Shown: positions 8,828 through 17,744 of the stretch, piece after piece
How positions within the stretch are numbered: the first letter of the stretch is position 1
How the letters are laid out: each line of letters starts with the position of its first letter
Assembly (NCBI GenBank): GCA_031264865.1
Contig: JAISDJ010000140.1
Coordinates: 1 to 34,291, forward strand
Length of the DNA: 34,291 bases
Source of the DNA: Tannerellaceae bacterium
GTDB lineage: Bacteria; Bacteroidota; Bacteroidia; Bacteroidales; Tannerellaceae
Reading direction: 5' to 3'
The notes under the pieces: model-generated
The model's input: the letters and a program-made list of their open reading frames with translations, nothing else
Told to the model about the DNA's origin: nothing
Database searches by the model: none
Made by a program: the position numbers and the translations under genes

Positions 8828-9681
8828 ATGAAAATACTAATTTACGGAGCCGGAATCGTAGGAAGCACCTATGGTTGGCAATTGTCGAAAACAGGCCACG
8901 AAATAACCGTTTTAGTCAGGCCTGAAAAGAAACAAACCGTTGAGGAAAATGGAATCCGTATTCATTGTACGGACTTTAGAGGAGGGCAAAAGAAGATAGA
9001 AGACGTTCTCTTTAAGCCTGATGTCGTAGACTCACTATCCGCCGACAACCCTTTTGAATACATTCTTGTGGCAACGAACAATCTTCACCTAAAGGAGATA
9101 CTCCCCGTTCTTTCCGCATCGGCAGGGAAAGACGAGACGCCGACAGCATACATAGTGCAATCTCCGGATTAAAACAATCACATACACCCTTAGGCGAATC
9201 AAACGGAGAGACATCCGTGCGGGTACAAAAGATAGCCAAAGCATTAGAAGACGCTAATCTAAAGCCTGTTGTGTACAAAGACATTAAGCGCTGGCTTATC
9301 ACCCATTATGCCGTTGCAGCCGGACTGTCTGCGGGAATCATGAAAGCAAAAGGCGGACGGAATTTTGCGAGCGATTCTCCTATTCTAAAGGAGACAATAA
9401 AGGCTATCCGGGAAGGATTGGAAGTTTGTAGAAAATCAGGCTTCAATCCCAAAACAGAAAAAGCCACCAAGCTTTACTATTTACCGTTCTTCCTCGCCAT
9501 CCCAATAGCCCGGAAGGTTTATAGTAACGAAGCACTATGCCTTATGTTCGACGGCCATACACAACATTCGCCCGATGAAATGAAGCATATGCTCGAAGAC
9601 ATAATTGCGGAAGGGGAAAAATATAGCGTTAACGTCTCCATTCTTAAACAGATGAAAGAAGCAATATTCAATGCCGTTTGA
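8828..9681 (+). pseudogene. Broken ketopantoate reductase-like gene (ApbA/PanE family)
   Basis: The 5' part (8828-9172) encodes a Rossmann start, MKILIYGAGIVGSTYGWQLS, typical of the 2-dehydropantoate 2-reductase N-terminal domain, and stops after LPVLSASAGKD...YIVQSPD. The 3' part resumes in another frame (open from about 9160, reading SHTPLGESNGETSVRVQKI) and carries the helical C-terminal domain, including KDIKRWLITHYAVAAGLSAGIMKA, to the stop at 9681. Compared with the usual length of about 300 aa or more, roughly 40-60 residues between the halves are missing. So there is an internal deletion that also shifted the frame. Both halves could still make peptides (the second from a GTG at 9217), but a working enzyme is unlikely. 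Confidence 0.8.
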
Positions 9682-9718
9682 ATCCCCTTGCCGACCTTGT
9701 AATTATTTATCAGCATGA

Positions 9719-10732
9719 TCACCTTGAGCTTTCCTCAAATTCTTTACTAATTAAGTCTTTCAGTTGTTTCTCTGGCAATTGTAATTGATATTCTGCAACT
9801 CCAATCGGTTTATTGAAATCTCTTAGCGCCATTTCCACCTCTACATGGTCTCTGTCGGCGCATAAAATAATTCCGATAGATGGATTTTCTTCCGGCATTC
9901 GCATCTGTTCGTCTAACAACCCAAGATAGTGATTCATTTTCCCAATATATTCAGGCTCGAATTCTCCGATTTTTAATTCAATCGCAATTAATGATTTTAG
10001 TTTTCTGTGGAAAAATAGTAAGTCTACAGCATACTCTTTTTTATTAAGAGTAAGTCGGTGTTGATTTCCAATAAAAGTAAAACCATGCCCCAGTTCCAAT
10101 AAAAATAGTTTGATTTTCTCAACCAATCTCTGTTCAAGTTCTCGTTCTTTTATGGCGGTGGTAACTTTAAGAAAATCCAGATTATATGTAGTTTTTAAAA
10201 TTTCATCAGCCTGTTCCTGTAAGTGTTCGGGTAATGCTTTATTAAAGTTGTGCTGTTTGGGTAGTATCTTACTATTTCTATATGTATCTGCTTTAATAAA
10301 GTTTAAAAGAACATCGCGTGTCCAACCCATTTTAATAGATGATTCTGCATAATAATAAGCTTCCTCAATATCTTTTATTTTGCTAATTATTAAAATATTA
10401 TGCCTCCATGGTAAAAGTGCAACGCAGCGTTGCACTTTTTCATCAGCGATACAATAAAACTCATAGAAACGCTTCATCTCCCATAGATTCCGAGGTGAAA
10501 AGCCGCTCATTCCGGGAAATTCATATTGAAGGTCTGCAGATAACTTTTTTACAACTTGGCTTCCATAACCTTCTTTTAATCCTTTTTCCGAAAGATTTCT
10601 TCCGATGTTCCAATACATCTGAACCATGGAATTATTTATACGGTTGGCAATAACAATCCTTGTCGATTTGATTTCGGCTATGATTTGACGAAGTATCACA
10701 TTATAATCTTGAATGTCAATTTCCTGATTCAT
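9719..10732 (-). CDS. YhcG/DUF1016 family protein with PDDEXK nuclease fold
   Basis: 337 aa. The N-terminal DUF1016_N domain (about 10-150) has the typical YWNIGRNL and GFSPRNLWEMKRFYEFY stretches. The C-terminal half holds a restriction-endonuclease-like core: YAVDLLFFHRKLKSLIAIELK supplies the D (237) and E-x-K (252-254) of a PDDEXK site. Family members are often found as accessory genes near restriction-modification or defence loci; none is visible next to it here, so the role is open. Its base composition is more AT-rich than the neighbouring housekeeping genes, suggesting acquisition. The coding region contains a perfect 13-bp-arm palindrome at 10413-10439. Confidence 0.88.
   Translation of the reverse strand: MNQEIDIQDYNVILRQIIAEIKSTRIVIANRINNSMVQMYWNIGRNLSEKGLKEGYGSQVVKKLSADLQYEFPGMSGFSPRNLWEMKRFYEFYCIADEKVQRCVALLPWRHNILIISKIKDIEEAYYYAESSIKMGWTRDVLLNFIKADTYRNSKILPKQHNFNKALPEHLQEQADEILKTTYNLDFLKVTTAIKERELEQRLVEKIKLFLLELGHGFTFIGNQHRLTLNKKEYAVDLLFFHRKLKSLIAIELKIGEFEPEYIGKMNHYLGLLDEQMRMPEENPSIGIILCADRDHVEVEMALRDFNKPIGVAEYQLQLPEKQLKDLISKEFEESSR
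10413..10439. repeat. Perfect palindrome inside the YhcG-like gene
   Basis: The arms aaaagtgcaacgc (10413-10425) and gcgttgcactttt (10427-10439) are perfect reverse complements with one base between. It stays in frame and encodes about residues 98-107 (KVQRCVALLP) just before the family's conserved PWRHN. On either strand it would form a strong hairpin followed by T residues. Confidence 0.85.
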
Positions 10733-10913
10733 AGAAATATTTGTGTTTCTTTGAGATTTTTCTAAAATCTATGGGTTTATGTTCTAACAACTATCCATTT
10801 ACCCAGCTAAGATATTTATTTTTTCTTATTTCACAGTACAAATTATAAAGTAATCATAACTCCGAAATAGAATAGCTGCTTTTGAAATAACCGGAAATAT
10901 AATAGCGACGCTT

Positions 10914-11756
10914 TTATTCCAGCAGACACTGTTTTAATCTGGTTTTTTCGGCTTGTCCCATGTTCAGTTCCTGATGCAGGTAATTGTTGATGCTGCCGTA
11001 ATGCTTTAGGATTTCTTCTTTTGCTGCATTTAGATACGAGGGTTGTACTCCCCACATTTGGCGAAGTGCGGGTATTGCTTGCTCTGGTATTTGAGGAATG
11101 AGTTGTTGTGGCTTCAAATATTGGTTTGTCAGCAAATAATCGTTCATTACCGTATCCCACTCTATATCTAATGCGCTGAGCAGCATGGCGGCTGCAAATC
11201 CGGTACGGTCTTTCCCCGCTGTGCAATGGAAAACAATCGGATAACTGTCCGGTTGAAGGAGGATGTTGAAAAATTCCTTGTATTGTGACGTAAATTCCGT
11301 AACAAACCGGCGATTGGCCGTTTGCATAAATGCTACGCACTGAGCACTGTCTAACGCACCTGCCATTACTTTTTGCATGATTTGTAAGGTATCATTGCTT
11401 CCTACATCGATGGGTAAGCGAACTATGTTTAGACCTTCGGGCAGACGCGAAGGTTCTTTCAGTACTTCATCGTCGGCACGGAAATCAATAACCGTCTTGA
11501 TTTTCAATTCCTTTATTTTTACCATATCGCTGTCGCTTACCTGTGCAAGCATTTGCGAACGGAATATTTTTTGCCAAATTGTGTGCTTCCCGTCTTCGGA
11601 CGGATAACCACCAAGATCGCGGAAATTCGGAGCGCCTGTCAATATACCAGCCCGTTGAGGCGGAGTAGTTTGGTTGTTGCACGAAGCAAACAAGACTGTC
11701 AGTGTCATGAGAGCAGACACAAGGATTTTTAAAGGTTGTTTGTCTTTTAAATACAT
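10914..11756 (-). CDS. Lipoprotein tyrosine-protein phosphatase
   Basis: 280 aa. The N-terminus is a lipoprotein signal ending in LFASC with the lipidated Cys at 26, so the protein should be anchored outside the inner membrane. NFRDLGG at 44-50 and the P-loop HCTAGKDRTG with nucleophile C178 identify the Y_phosphatase3 (protein tyrosine/serine phosphatase) family. Family members remove phosphate from tyrosine, serine or phosphoinositides; the target here is unknown, and an extracytoplasmic location makes a role on imported or envelope substrates possible. It stands alone: 181 bp separate it from the YhcG-like gene downstream, and no clear -7 box was found upstream. Confidence 0.88.
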   Translation of the reverse strand: MYLKDKQPLKILVSALMTLTVLFASCNNQTTPPQRAGILTGAPNFRDLGGYPSEDGKHTIWQKIFRSQMLAQVSDSDMVKIKELKIKTVIDFRADDEVLKEPSRLPEGLNIVRLPIDVGSNDTLQIMQKVMAGALDSAQCVAFMQTANRRFVTEFTSQYKEFFNILLQPDSYPIVFHCTAGKDRTGFAAAMLLSALDIEWDTVMNDYLLTNQYLKPQQLIPQIPEQAIPALRQMWGVQPSYLNAAKEEILKHYGSINNYLHQELNMGQAEKTRLKQCLLE

Positions 11757-11956
11757 GTTTCAATGAATTATGAATAGTGGATGTTTTAATTGTAATTTTT
11801 GCAAAAGAAGAATTTTTATATTACAGAACTGTGACGGTATTGTTATTTATGCAATAGTTTGTCGTTAATTAATATTAAATAGTAGCGTTTATATGAACAA
11901 GATGTCCTTTTTTTGTGTCTTAGCTTACAAATGATATTACTAAATGAAATAAAATT

Positions 11957-12406
11957 ATGAAAAGAGTATTATTGTATGTCCTTTTGATTCCTGTTTTGTT
12001 CGGGATGGCTTCTTGTTCTACTTCAAAGAAAGCGACGGTAGATACATTGGCAGGCTTGGATGGCGAATGGAATATTGTAGAAATGAATGGCAATCAATTG
12101 AATCCGGAAGAAACGAAACAATTGATGATATTTGACGTAAACGGCAAAACATTATCCGGTAATGCAGGTTGCAACCGTATGTCGGGCAAAATTGAATACG
12201 ATGCATCACAGGAAAACGACATCCGATTTTCCAGAATAATCGCTACCCGTATGGCCTGCATGGATATGCGTTACGAAGACGAATTATTGAAAACGCTAGA
12301 CAAGGTAGCTCGTTTCGACAAAGAAGATGATCCTGCAAAAACCACCCTATCGTTTGCTTTCTATGGAACAGACGGTAGTAAATTGCTCGTTATCGAAAAG
12401 AAATAA
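11957..12406 (+). CDS. META domain lipoprotein (HslJ-like)
   Basis: 149 aa. A lipoprotein signal ends with GMASC, Cys20. The rest is a single META domain: LAGLDGEWNIVEMNG, then a conserved GNAGCNRMSGKIEYD and a second conserved Cys in RMACMDMRYEDELLKTLDKV. META/HslJ proteins are envelope proteins linked in other bacteria to heat-inducible expression and novobiocin resistance; the molecular activity is not known. Single gene, convergent with the NamZ-like gene with a 23-bp gap. The 200-bp upstream region (11757-11956) is AT-rich and holds no other gene that I can see. Confidence 0.87.
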   Translation: MKRVLLYVLLIPVLFGMASCSTSKKATVDTLAGLDGEWNIVEMNGNQLNPEETKQLMIFDVNGKTLSGNAGCNRMSGKIEYDASQENDIRFSRIIATRMACMDMRYEDELLKTLDKVARFDKEDDPAKTTLSFAFYGTDGSKLLVIEKK

Positions 12407-12429
12407 GGTGATTCGTGTGTGATGGAGCG

Positions 12430-13605
12430 TTATTTGTAGTCCGGATACAAGAGATACTTTTTGCGCATAGCTTTGTAGGCTGTTAGTTCTTGTTGCCAGG
12501 TAGCGCGAATTTCATCTTCACTCATACCGAGAATAATCTGGCGGCGTAGTTCTTTTGTGCCGGCTAATAAGTCGAACCATTCGGGGCGGGTAAAGAAAAA
12601 AGCCTGATCGTTTCCTGCTTTCTTGTAGAAATCGAAGAAGAATTGTAGTGAAAGCCCTCCTATAAAGGGATATTCGCGCAGGTCTACGCCGTAGCAGGGT
12701 TTATCTTTTTGTAACGGGTTGATGTCAAAACCGGGTAACGATTGGGGCGTAAAGGTAAACGAACCGTATTTTTCGTCCGGATAACCGATCACCTGGAAAG
12801 GGAAATAGGTTCCCCTGCCAACGCTGAATGCCGTTGCTTCAAAGAAACATAAAGAGGGAAAGAGGCGAACAGACTGGTCGTTGGGAAGGTTTGGCGATGG
12901 CTTTACAGGAAGCCAATAAGGATCACCGTGCGCCCAGTTCAACAGGGTTACGACCTGAAGGTTACAGGTAATCCCGTTTGCAAGCCAACCTTCTTGGTTG
13001 ATCATCTGCGCCAATTCGCCAACCGTTAATCCGTGAAGTATCGGAATGGGGTCGACTCCTACAAACGATTTAAAGCCCTTTTTACGAATAGGGCCGTCTA
13101 CAAAGTCGTTGGGGTTGGGGCGGTCTAACACAATAAGATCTACCTTATTTTCGCCGCATGCTTCCATAACGTAGTGCATCGTACTGATATAGGTATAATA
13201 ACGGGCGCCGACGTCTTGAATATCAAACACCACCACGTCTAGTCCGTCTAACTGAGCAGCCGTAGGTTTGTGGTTTTTTCCGTAGATAGATACAATCGGG
13301 ATGCCGGTCTTCTTATCGCGACTATCTTTTATTTCTTCGCCGGCATCAGCCGTACCCCGGAAACCATGTTCGGGCGCAAACACCTTTTTTACCTGAATTC
13401 CCCGGCTTATTAATGTATCCAGCAGATGCGTTTTGGTTTTCTCCAATATAGACGTCTGGTTTACCACTAAACCTACCTGTTTATCTTTTAATAATCCGGT
13501 AATTACATCCATCCGTTCGGCGCCTAAAACGAAAGAATCGGCGGCCTGACTCCAGCCTGTCAGGCACAAAAACAGCCAGCTTACGAATAAAATAGTTTTC
13601 TTCAT
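12430..13605 (-). CDS. DUF1343 protein, NamZ-like exo-beta-N-acetylmuramidase
   Basis: 391 aa with a cleavable signal peptide (about residues 1-21, ending GWSQA), so exported. The DUF1343 family includes NamZ, an exo-enzyme that releases N-acetylmuramic acid from peptidoglycan fragments and is known from Bacillus subtilis and Tannerella forsythia. The N-terminal domain shows VFAPEHGFRG (E79, H80), VVFDIQDVGARYYTYISTM and LDRPNP, all characteristic of the family; the C-terminal part completes the usual length. A role in cell-wall turnover or muropeptide salvage is inferred from the family. A -7 box at 13637-13644 on the minus strand sits about 32 bp before the ATG. Confidence 0.88.
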   Translation of the reverse strand: MKKTILFVSWLFLCLTGWSQAADSFVLGAERMDVITGLLKDKQVGLVVNQTSILEKTKTHLLDTLISRGIQVKKVFAPEHGFRGTADAGEEIKDSRDKKTGIPIVSIYGKNHKPTAAQLDGLDVVVFDIQDVGARYYTYISTMHYVMEACGENKVDLIVLDRPNPNDFVDGPIRKKGFKSFVGVDPIPILHGLTVGELAQMINQEGWLANGITCNLQVVTLLNWAHGDPYWLPVKPSPNLPNDQSVRLFPSLCFFEATAFSVGRGTYFPFQVIGYPDEKYGSFTFTPQSLPGFDINPLQKDKPCYGVDLREYPFIGGLSLQFFFDFYKKAGNDQAFFFTRPEWFDLLAGTKELRRQIILGMSEDEIRATWQQELTAYKAMRKKYLLYPDYK

Positions 13606-13636
13606 TTATAAAATCTCCTTATTTAGTCTGCAAAGG

Positions 13637-13673
13637 CAAATGTAGCAAAAGTCCGGATCATTCATTACATTTG
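13637..13673. promoter_or_regulatory. Divergent -7 boxes, NamZ-like / HD hydrolase
   Basis: TACATTTG occurs on the minus strand at 13644-13637 (for the NamZ-like gene) and on the plus strand at 13666-13673 (for the HD gene, ATG 13695). Both match TAnnTTTG exactly and are identical to each other, 21 bp apart. Confidence 0.6.
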
Positions 13674-13694
13674 TGTCTTTAAATCTTATTGTAT

Positions 13695-14249
13695 ATGGAT
13701 GAAAGGATGAATCCTCTGGATATTATCTCCAACTATTACGTCGTAGGGTCTGATGCTTACCGGATAGTAGTGGCTCATAGCCGTGATGTGGCGGATAAAG
13801 CCTTGGCAATTGCCCGTGAGCATCCGGAGATGAACCTCGATATGGCTTTTATTAGCGAAGCGGCTATGCTGCATGATATCGGTATATTTATGTGCAATGC
13901 TCCGGAAATAGACTGTCATGGAGAGGCCGATTATATATGTCATGGGTATCTGGGCGCCAATTTGATGCGTAAAGAAGGCTACCCCCGCCATGCGCTTGTT
14001 TGCGAGCGTCATACCGGAACAGGCATATCCGAAAGAGAAATAATAGAGCGAAGCCTTCCGCTGCCTCATCATGATATGCTTCCGATATCAATGGAAGAGC
14101 AATTAATTTGCTTTGCCGATAAATTTTACAGCAAAACGAAATTAGGCAAAGAAAAGCCGATAAGCAAGATAAAAAAAGGCCTCTCCAAATATGGCGATAC
14201 AACCCTTTTACGCTTTGAACATTGGTGTAAACTCTTTTTAGGGGAATAA
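13695..14249 (+). CDS. HD domain phosphohydrolase
   Basis: 184 aa from the ATG at 13695. An upstream in-frame TTG at 13689 would add only two residues and is less likely. Metal-binding HD-domain residues are visible: H28 (VAHSRDVADKAL), H60-D61 (AMLHDIGIF), and H75 and H83 further on. The family contains small metal-dependent phosphohydrolases of nucleotides and related compounds; the substrate is unknown. It is followed by lptD after 61 bp, but lptD has its own -7 box, so they need not be one operon. Confidence 0.85.
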   Translation: MDERMNPLDIISNYYVVGSDAYRIVVAHSRDVADKALAIAREHPEMNLDMAFISEAAMLHDIGIFMCNAPEIDCHGEADYICHGYLGANLMRKEGYPRHALVCERHTGTGISEREIIERSLPLPHHDMLPISMEEQLICFADKFYSKTKLGKEKPISKIKKGLSKYGDTTLLRFEHWCKLFLGE

Positions 14250-14275
14250 AGGCGGCAAGGTTCCGTATTTTATTA

Positions 14276-14283
14276 TACATTTG
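14276..14283 (+). promoter_or_regulatory. -7 box of lptD
   Basis: TACATTTG, an exact TAnnTTTG match, 28 bp before the ATG at 14311. It overlaps the alternative TTG start at 14281, which argues against that start. Confidence 0.55.
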
Positions 14284-14310
14284 CACGCTGAGACACAATA
14301 CAAAGACAGC

Positions 14311-17073
14311 ATGTCCTCGATAGTCAGAGTCCTATATATAACAACATTAATCATTCTGATCGGAAGTTTGGCCTCACAGGCGCAAGAAGTAATCACTCCG
14401 ATAGTAGAAGATGTTGTTGTGATTCCTGATACGATTCCGCCGGTTGTGTCTGATACGGTTCCCCGAAAGAACGCCCTGGAGGCTCCGGTTACCTATACGG
14501 CATCGGATTCTATTATAATGACTGCCGGCAACTGGGCCTACCTTTACGGGAAGGGAAACGTGAAATACCAACAAATCGAACTGGAAGCCGAAATAATAGA
14601 GATGAACATGGACAGCAGCCTGGTATTTGCTAAGTTCGGTCTTGATTCAATAGGTGAAGAATTCGGATACCCCTTATTTAAAGATGGCGGACAAGAATAT
14701 GAATCCAAAACCATGCGGTATAACTTCAGGTCGAAGAAAGGATACATAACCGATGTTCTTACACAGCAAGGAGAAGGATACGTAACCGCCACACGTACCA
14801 AAAAGATGGATGATGATATCCTCAATATGGCCGGCGGACGCTATACTACCTGCGACGAACATGATCATCCTCATTTCTATATCCAGATGACCCGGGCGAA
14901 GGTTCATCCGAAAAAGGATATCGTTACAGGTCCTGTTTATTTGGTGCTGGCAGATGTTCCTTTGTATCCGTTAGGACTTCCTTTCGCTTTTTTCCCTTTC
15001 TCCGACAAATACTCATCCGGCGTCTTATTCCCTTCTTTCAGCGACGAATCCGCCAGAGGATTCTACCTACGCGACGGAGGATATTACTTTGCCATAAACG
15101 ATTATATGGACTTGGCTTTGACCGGAGAAATATACTCGAAAGGTTCCTGGGGACTATCCGCCCGTTCCAGTTACAGAAAGAGATATAAATACTCAGGAAG
15201 TTTTAATGCAAATTACCTGGTAACGAAATTGGGCGATAAAGGCCTACCGGACTACAGTTTAGCCAAAGACTTTAAACTGAACTGGACGCATAGCCAAGAC
15301 CCTAAATCAAACCCTTTCCGCACGCTCTCCGCCAGCGTAAACTTTGCTACCAGTAGTTACGACCGAAATAATATTCAGGGGATGTACGGCGCCTCGTCTA
15401 CCCAGAATACAAAAGGTTCGAGCATTAGTATTACCCAGCGTTTTCCTAACAGTCCGCTTAGCATTTCGGGTACGGCCAATCTAAACCAGGTGCAACGGGA
15501 TACCACCCTGTCTGTTACCTTTCCCGATATTACGCTTACAATGAGCCGTATATTCCCCTTTAAGCGTAAGAATGCAATAGGATCGGAGCGTTGGTATGAA
15601 AAGATCTCCATGAGCTACTCAGGCTATCTGCGGAATAGTATTTCAACAAAAGAATACAAGTTCTTTCAATCGAATATCGTAAGGGATTGGCGAAATGGCA
15701 TGCAACACCAGATACCGGTAGGCGCTACCTTCAGTGTATTTAATTATATCAACATTTCTCCCAACGTTAGTTATACGGAAAGATGGTATACCAATAAAAT
15801 AGAGAAAGAATACGATATACAGAAAGATCAATTGGTGGTAAGCGATACCACCTACGGTTTTCATCGGGTGTACAACTATAATGCTTCCATTTCTGCTTCC
15901 ACCACGCTATATGGCATGTTCCAGCCACTGGGCTTTCTTAAGAAATGGATAAAAACGATTCGTCACCGGATGGACCCATCGGTAAGTGTTAGCTTTGCTC
16001 CCGACTTCAGCAACCGTAAGTATGGCTTTTATAAAGAATACAGGTATTTAGATTCGAGGGGAGAAGAACGAACGGAATTCTACTCGCCTTTCGCAAACGG
16101 TATGTTTGGTGTGCCTGGGCAAGGCCGACAAGGCAATATAGGCTTTAGCCTCGATAATAATATTGAAGCAAAAGTAGCATCCGAAAAAGATTCTACAGGC
16201 ATAAAGAAAATAAGTCTTATCGATAAGCTCTCGTTTACCATGAGCCACAATCTGGTGGCAGACTCCTTTAAATGGAGTGATTTGAATGTAAACCTGCGTT
16301 TGAAGCTCACGAAGAGTTATTCGATCAATCTGAATGGTATATTTGATACATACACCTATGAAGCCTCTCAGGATGCAAACGGAGTATGGTCGCACCGGAG
16401 AGTAGACAGGCTACGTATTCAGGAAGGAAAAGGCCTGGGGCGTTTAAGAAGTACCGGGACCAGCTTCTCCTATACGTTTAATAACGAAACGTTCAAATCA
16501 GGCTTATTGGGCCGACTATTCGGCCATTCGGACGGCACCTCGGAAGAAGAAGCTCCCACCGATAATCCGACAGGGATGGAAACGCTCGACCAAATAGACC
16601 AATATGGAGAAAACCAAAGCTTAGTGCCCGAAGAAAGCACAGGCGGCGGACGATTGAGAGGCAAGAAAAAGGATACAAGCGGAGAGTTCGACCCAGACGG
16701 TTATTGGACAAATGCTTTCCCCTGGAGCCTTTCGTTTAACTATAGCCTGAACCTCAATTATGGCGATTTCAATTACATGAAGAAAGAATATGATTACAGG
16801 CTGACGCATGCATTAAGTTTCAGTGGAAATCTGCAACCTACGAAGAACTGGCGCTTTAACTTCAATGCCACGTATGATTTCGATACAAAGAGGATATCTT
16901 ACCTTACGTGTAATGTGTCGCGAAACTTACATTGTTTCAATATGACGGCCAGTTTTATTCCCGTAGGCCCGTATAAATCTTATTCTTTCTCCGTGGCAGT
17001 AAGTTCTTCTTTATTAAAAGACCTCAAGTACGACCGGAGAAGTAATTACAGAGAAGGACAGCAATGGTATTAA
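14311..17073 (+). CDS. lptD: LPS-assembly outer-membrane protein, LptD family
   Basis: 920 aa from the ATG at 14311. A signal peptide ends at about residue 24 (SLASQAQE). An OstA/LptA-like beta-jellyroll region follows (about 50-180; for example GKGNVKYQQIELEAEIIEMN), with a CDEHDHPHFYIQ segment typical of LptD. The long C-terminal part is rich in alternating aromatic beta strands, as expected for the outer-membrane barrel, and has a low-complexity acidic insert around residues 745-785 (EEEAPTDNP). Family role: the barrel that places LPS in the outer leaflet together with LptE. The alternative TTG at 14281 is rejected because it lies in the -7 box. Stops 1 bp before the end of the convergent ung gene. 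Confidence 0.9.
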   Translation: MSSIVRVLYITTLIILIGSLASQAQEVITPIVEDVVVIPDTIPPVVSDTVPRKNALEAPVTYTASDSIIMTAGNWAYLYGKGNVKYQQIELEAEIIEMNMDSSLVFAKFGLDSIGEEFGYPLFKDGGQEYESKTMRYNFRSKKGYITDVLTQQGEGYVTATRTKKMDDDILNMAGGRYTTCDEHDHPHFYIQMTRAKVHPKKDIVTGPVYLVLADVPLYPLGLPFAFFPFSDKYSSGVLFPSFSDESARGFYLRDGGYYFAINDYMDLALTGEIYSKGSWGLSARSSYRKRYKYSGSFNANYLVTKLGDKGLPDYSLAKDFKLNWTHSQDPKSNPFRTLSASVNFATSSYDRNNIQGMYGASSTQNTKGSSISITQRFPNSPLSISGTANLNQVQRDTTLSVTFPDITLTMSRIFPFKRKNAIGSERWYEKISMSYSGYLRNSISTKEYKFFQSNIVRDWRNGMQHQIPVGATFSVFNYINISPNVSYTERWYTNKIEKEYDIQKDQLVVSDTTYGFHRVYNYNASISASTTLYGMFQPLGFLKKWIKTIRHRMDPSVSVSFAPDFSNRKYGFYKEYRYLDSRGEERTEFYSPFANGMFGVPGQGRQGNIGFSLDNNIEAKVASEKDSTGIKKISLIDKLSFTMSHNLVADSFKWSDLNVNLRLKLTKSYSINLNGIFDTYTYEASQDANGVWSHRRVDRLRIQEGKGLGRLRSTGTSFSYTFNNETFKSGLLGRLFGHSDGTSEEEAPTDNPTGMETLDQIDQYGENQSLVPEESTGGGRLRGKKKDTSGEFDPDGYWTNAFPWSLSFNYSLNLNYGDFNYMKKEYDYRLTHALSFSGNLQPTKNWRFNFNATYDFDTKRISYLTCNVSRNLHCFNMTASFIPVGPYKSYSFSVAVSSSLLKDLKYDRRSNYREGQQWY

Positions 17074-17074
17074 T

Positions 17075-17737
17075 TTACCAATCAACAGGTGTTTGCCCGC
17101 TTGCAGCAAGATAATCGTTTGCCTTACTGAAATGCTTATTGCCAAAGAATCCCCGGTGAGCGGATAAGGGCGATGGATGCACGGAAGCTAAAACTAAATT
17201 ACGGTTCTTGTCAATAAATGCGCCTTTCTTTTGCGCATACGAACCCCATAAGATGTACACAATATGGTGGCGCGATTCGGCCAGTCGATGGATCACGGCA
17301 TCGGTAAATGTCTCCCAACCTTTATTTTGATGCGAACCTGCCTGATGAGCGCGGACCGTTAATGTGGCATTGAGCAAAAGAACACCCTGGCGTGCCCAGC
17401 GTGTCAGATCACCGGTTGCGGGAATGGGTTTTTGCAGGTCGCTTTTAATTTCCTGAAAAATATTAATGAGTGAGGGGGGGAAACGAACGCCTTCTTTCAC
17501 CGAGAAGCAAAGTCCATGCGCCTGCCCCGGTTCATGGTAAGGATCTTGTCCTAAAATAACAACCTTCACTTTATCGAAAGGACAATGCTCAAAAGCGCTA
17601 AAAATAACAGAACCAGCAGGGTAAACGACTTCCTGCTGGTATTCTTGCCTTACGAAATTTATTAATTTACTGAAATAATCTTTTTCAAATTCGGGAGCCA
17701 ACTGTTCTTTCCAACTTGGCTCTATTTTTACATCCAT
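17075..17737 (-). CDS. ung: Uracil-DNA glycosylase, family 1
   Basis: 220 aa, the usual length. It removes uracil from DNA at the start of base excision repair. The catalytic loop GQDPYHEPGQAHG has the water-activating D65. The uracil-binding LLNATLTVRAHQAGSH and the C-terminal HPSPLSAHRGFFG motif with its catalytic His are all intact. The gene lies 7 bp downstream of asnA on the same strand and is probably cotranscribed with it. Confidence 0.96.
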   Translation of the reverse strand: MDVKIEPSWKEQLAPEFEKDYFSKLINFVRQEYQQEVVYPAGSVIFSAFEHCPFDKVKVVILGQDPYHEPGQAHGLCFSVKEGVRFPPSLINIFQEIKSDLQKPIPATGDLTRWARQGVLLLNATLTVRAHQAGSHQNKGWETFTDAVIHRLAESRHHIVYILWGSYAQKKGAFIDKNRNLVLASVHPSPLSAHRGFFGNKHFSKANDYLAASGQTPVDW

Positions 17738-17744
17738 ACTGGTT

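Noticed and set aside
12010..12209. Small ORF antisense to the META-domain gene
   Set aside because: Fully within a clear lipoprotein gene on the other strand, with no start signal or recognisable domain.
14281..14310. TTG start of lptD giving ten more residues
   Set aside because: The TTG is part of an exact -7 box (14276-14283), so it would not be transcribed as a start codon.
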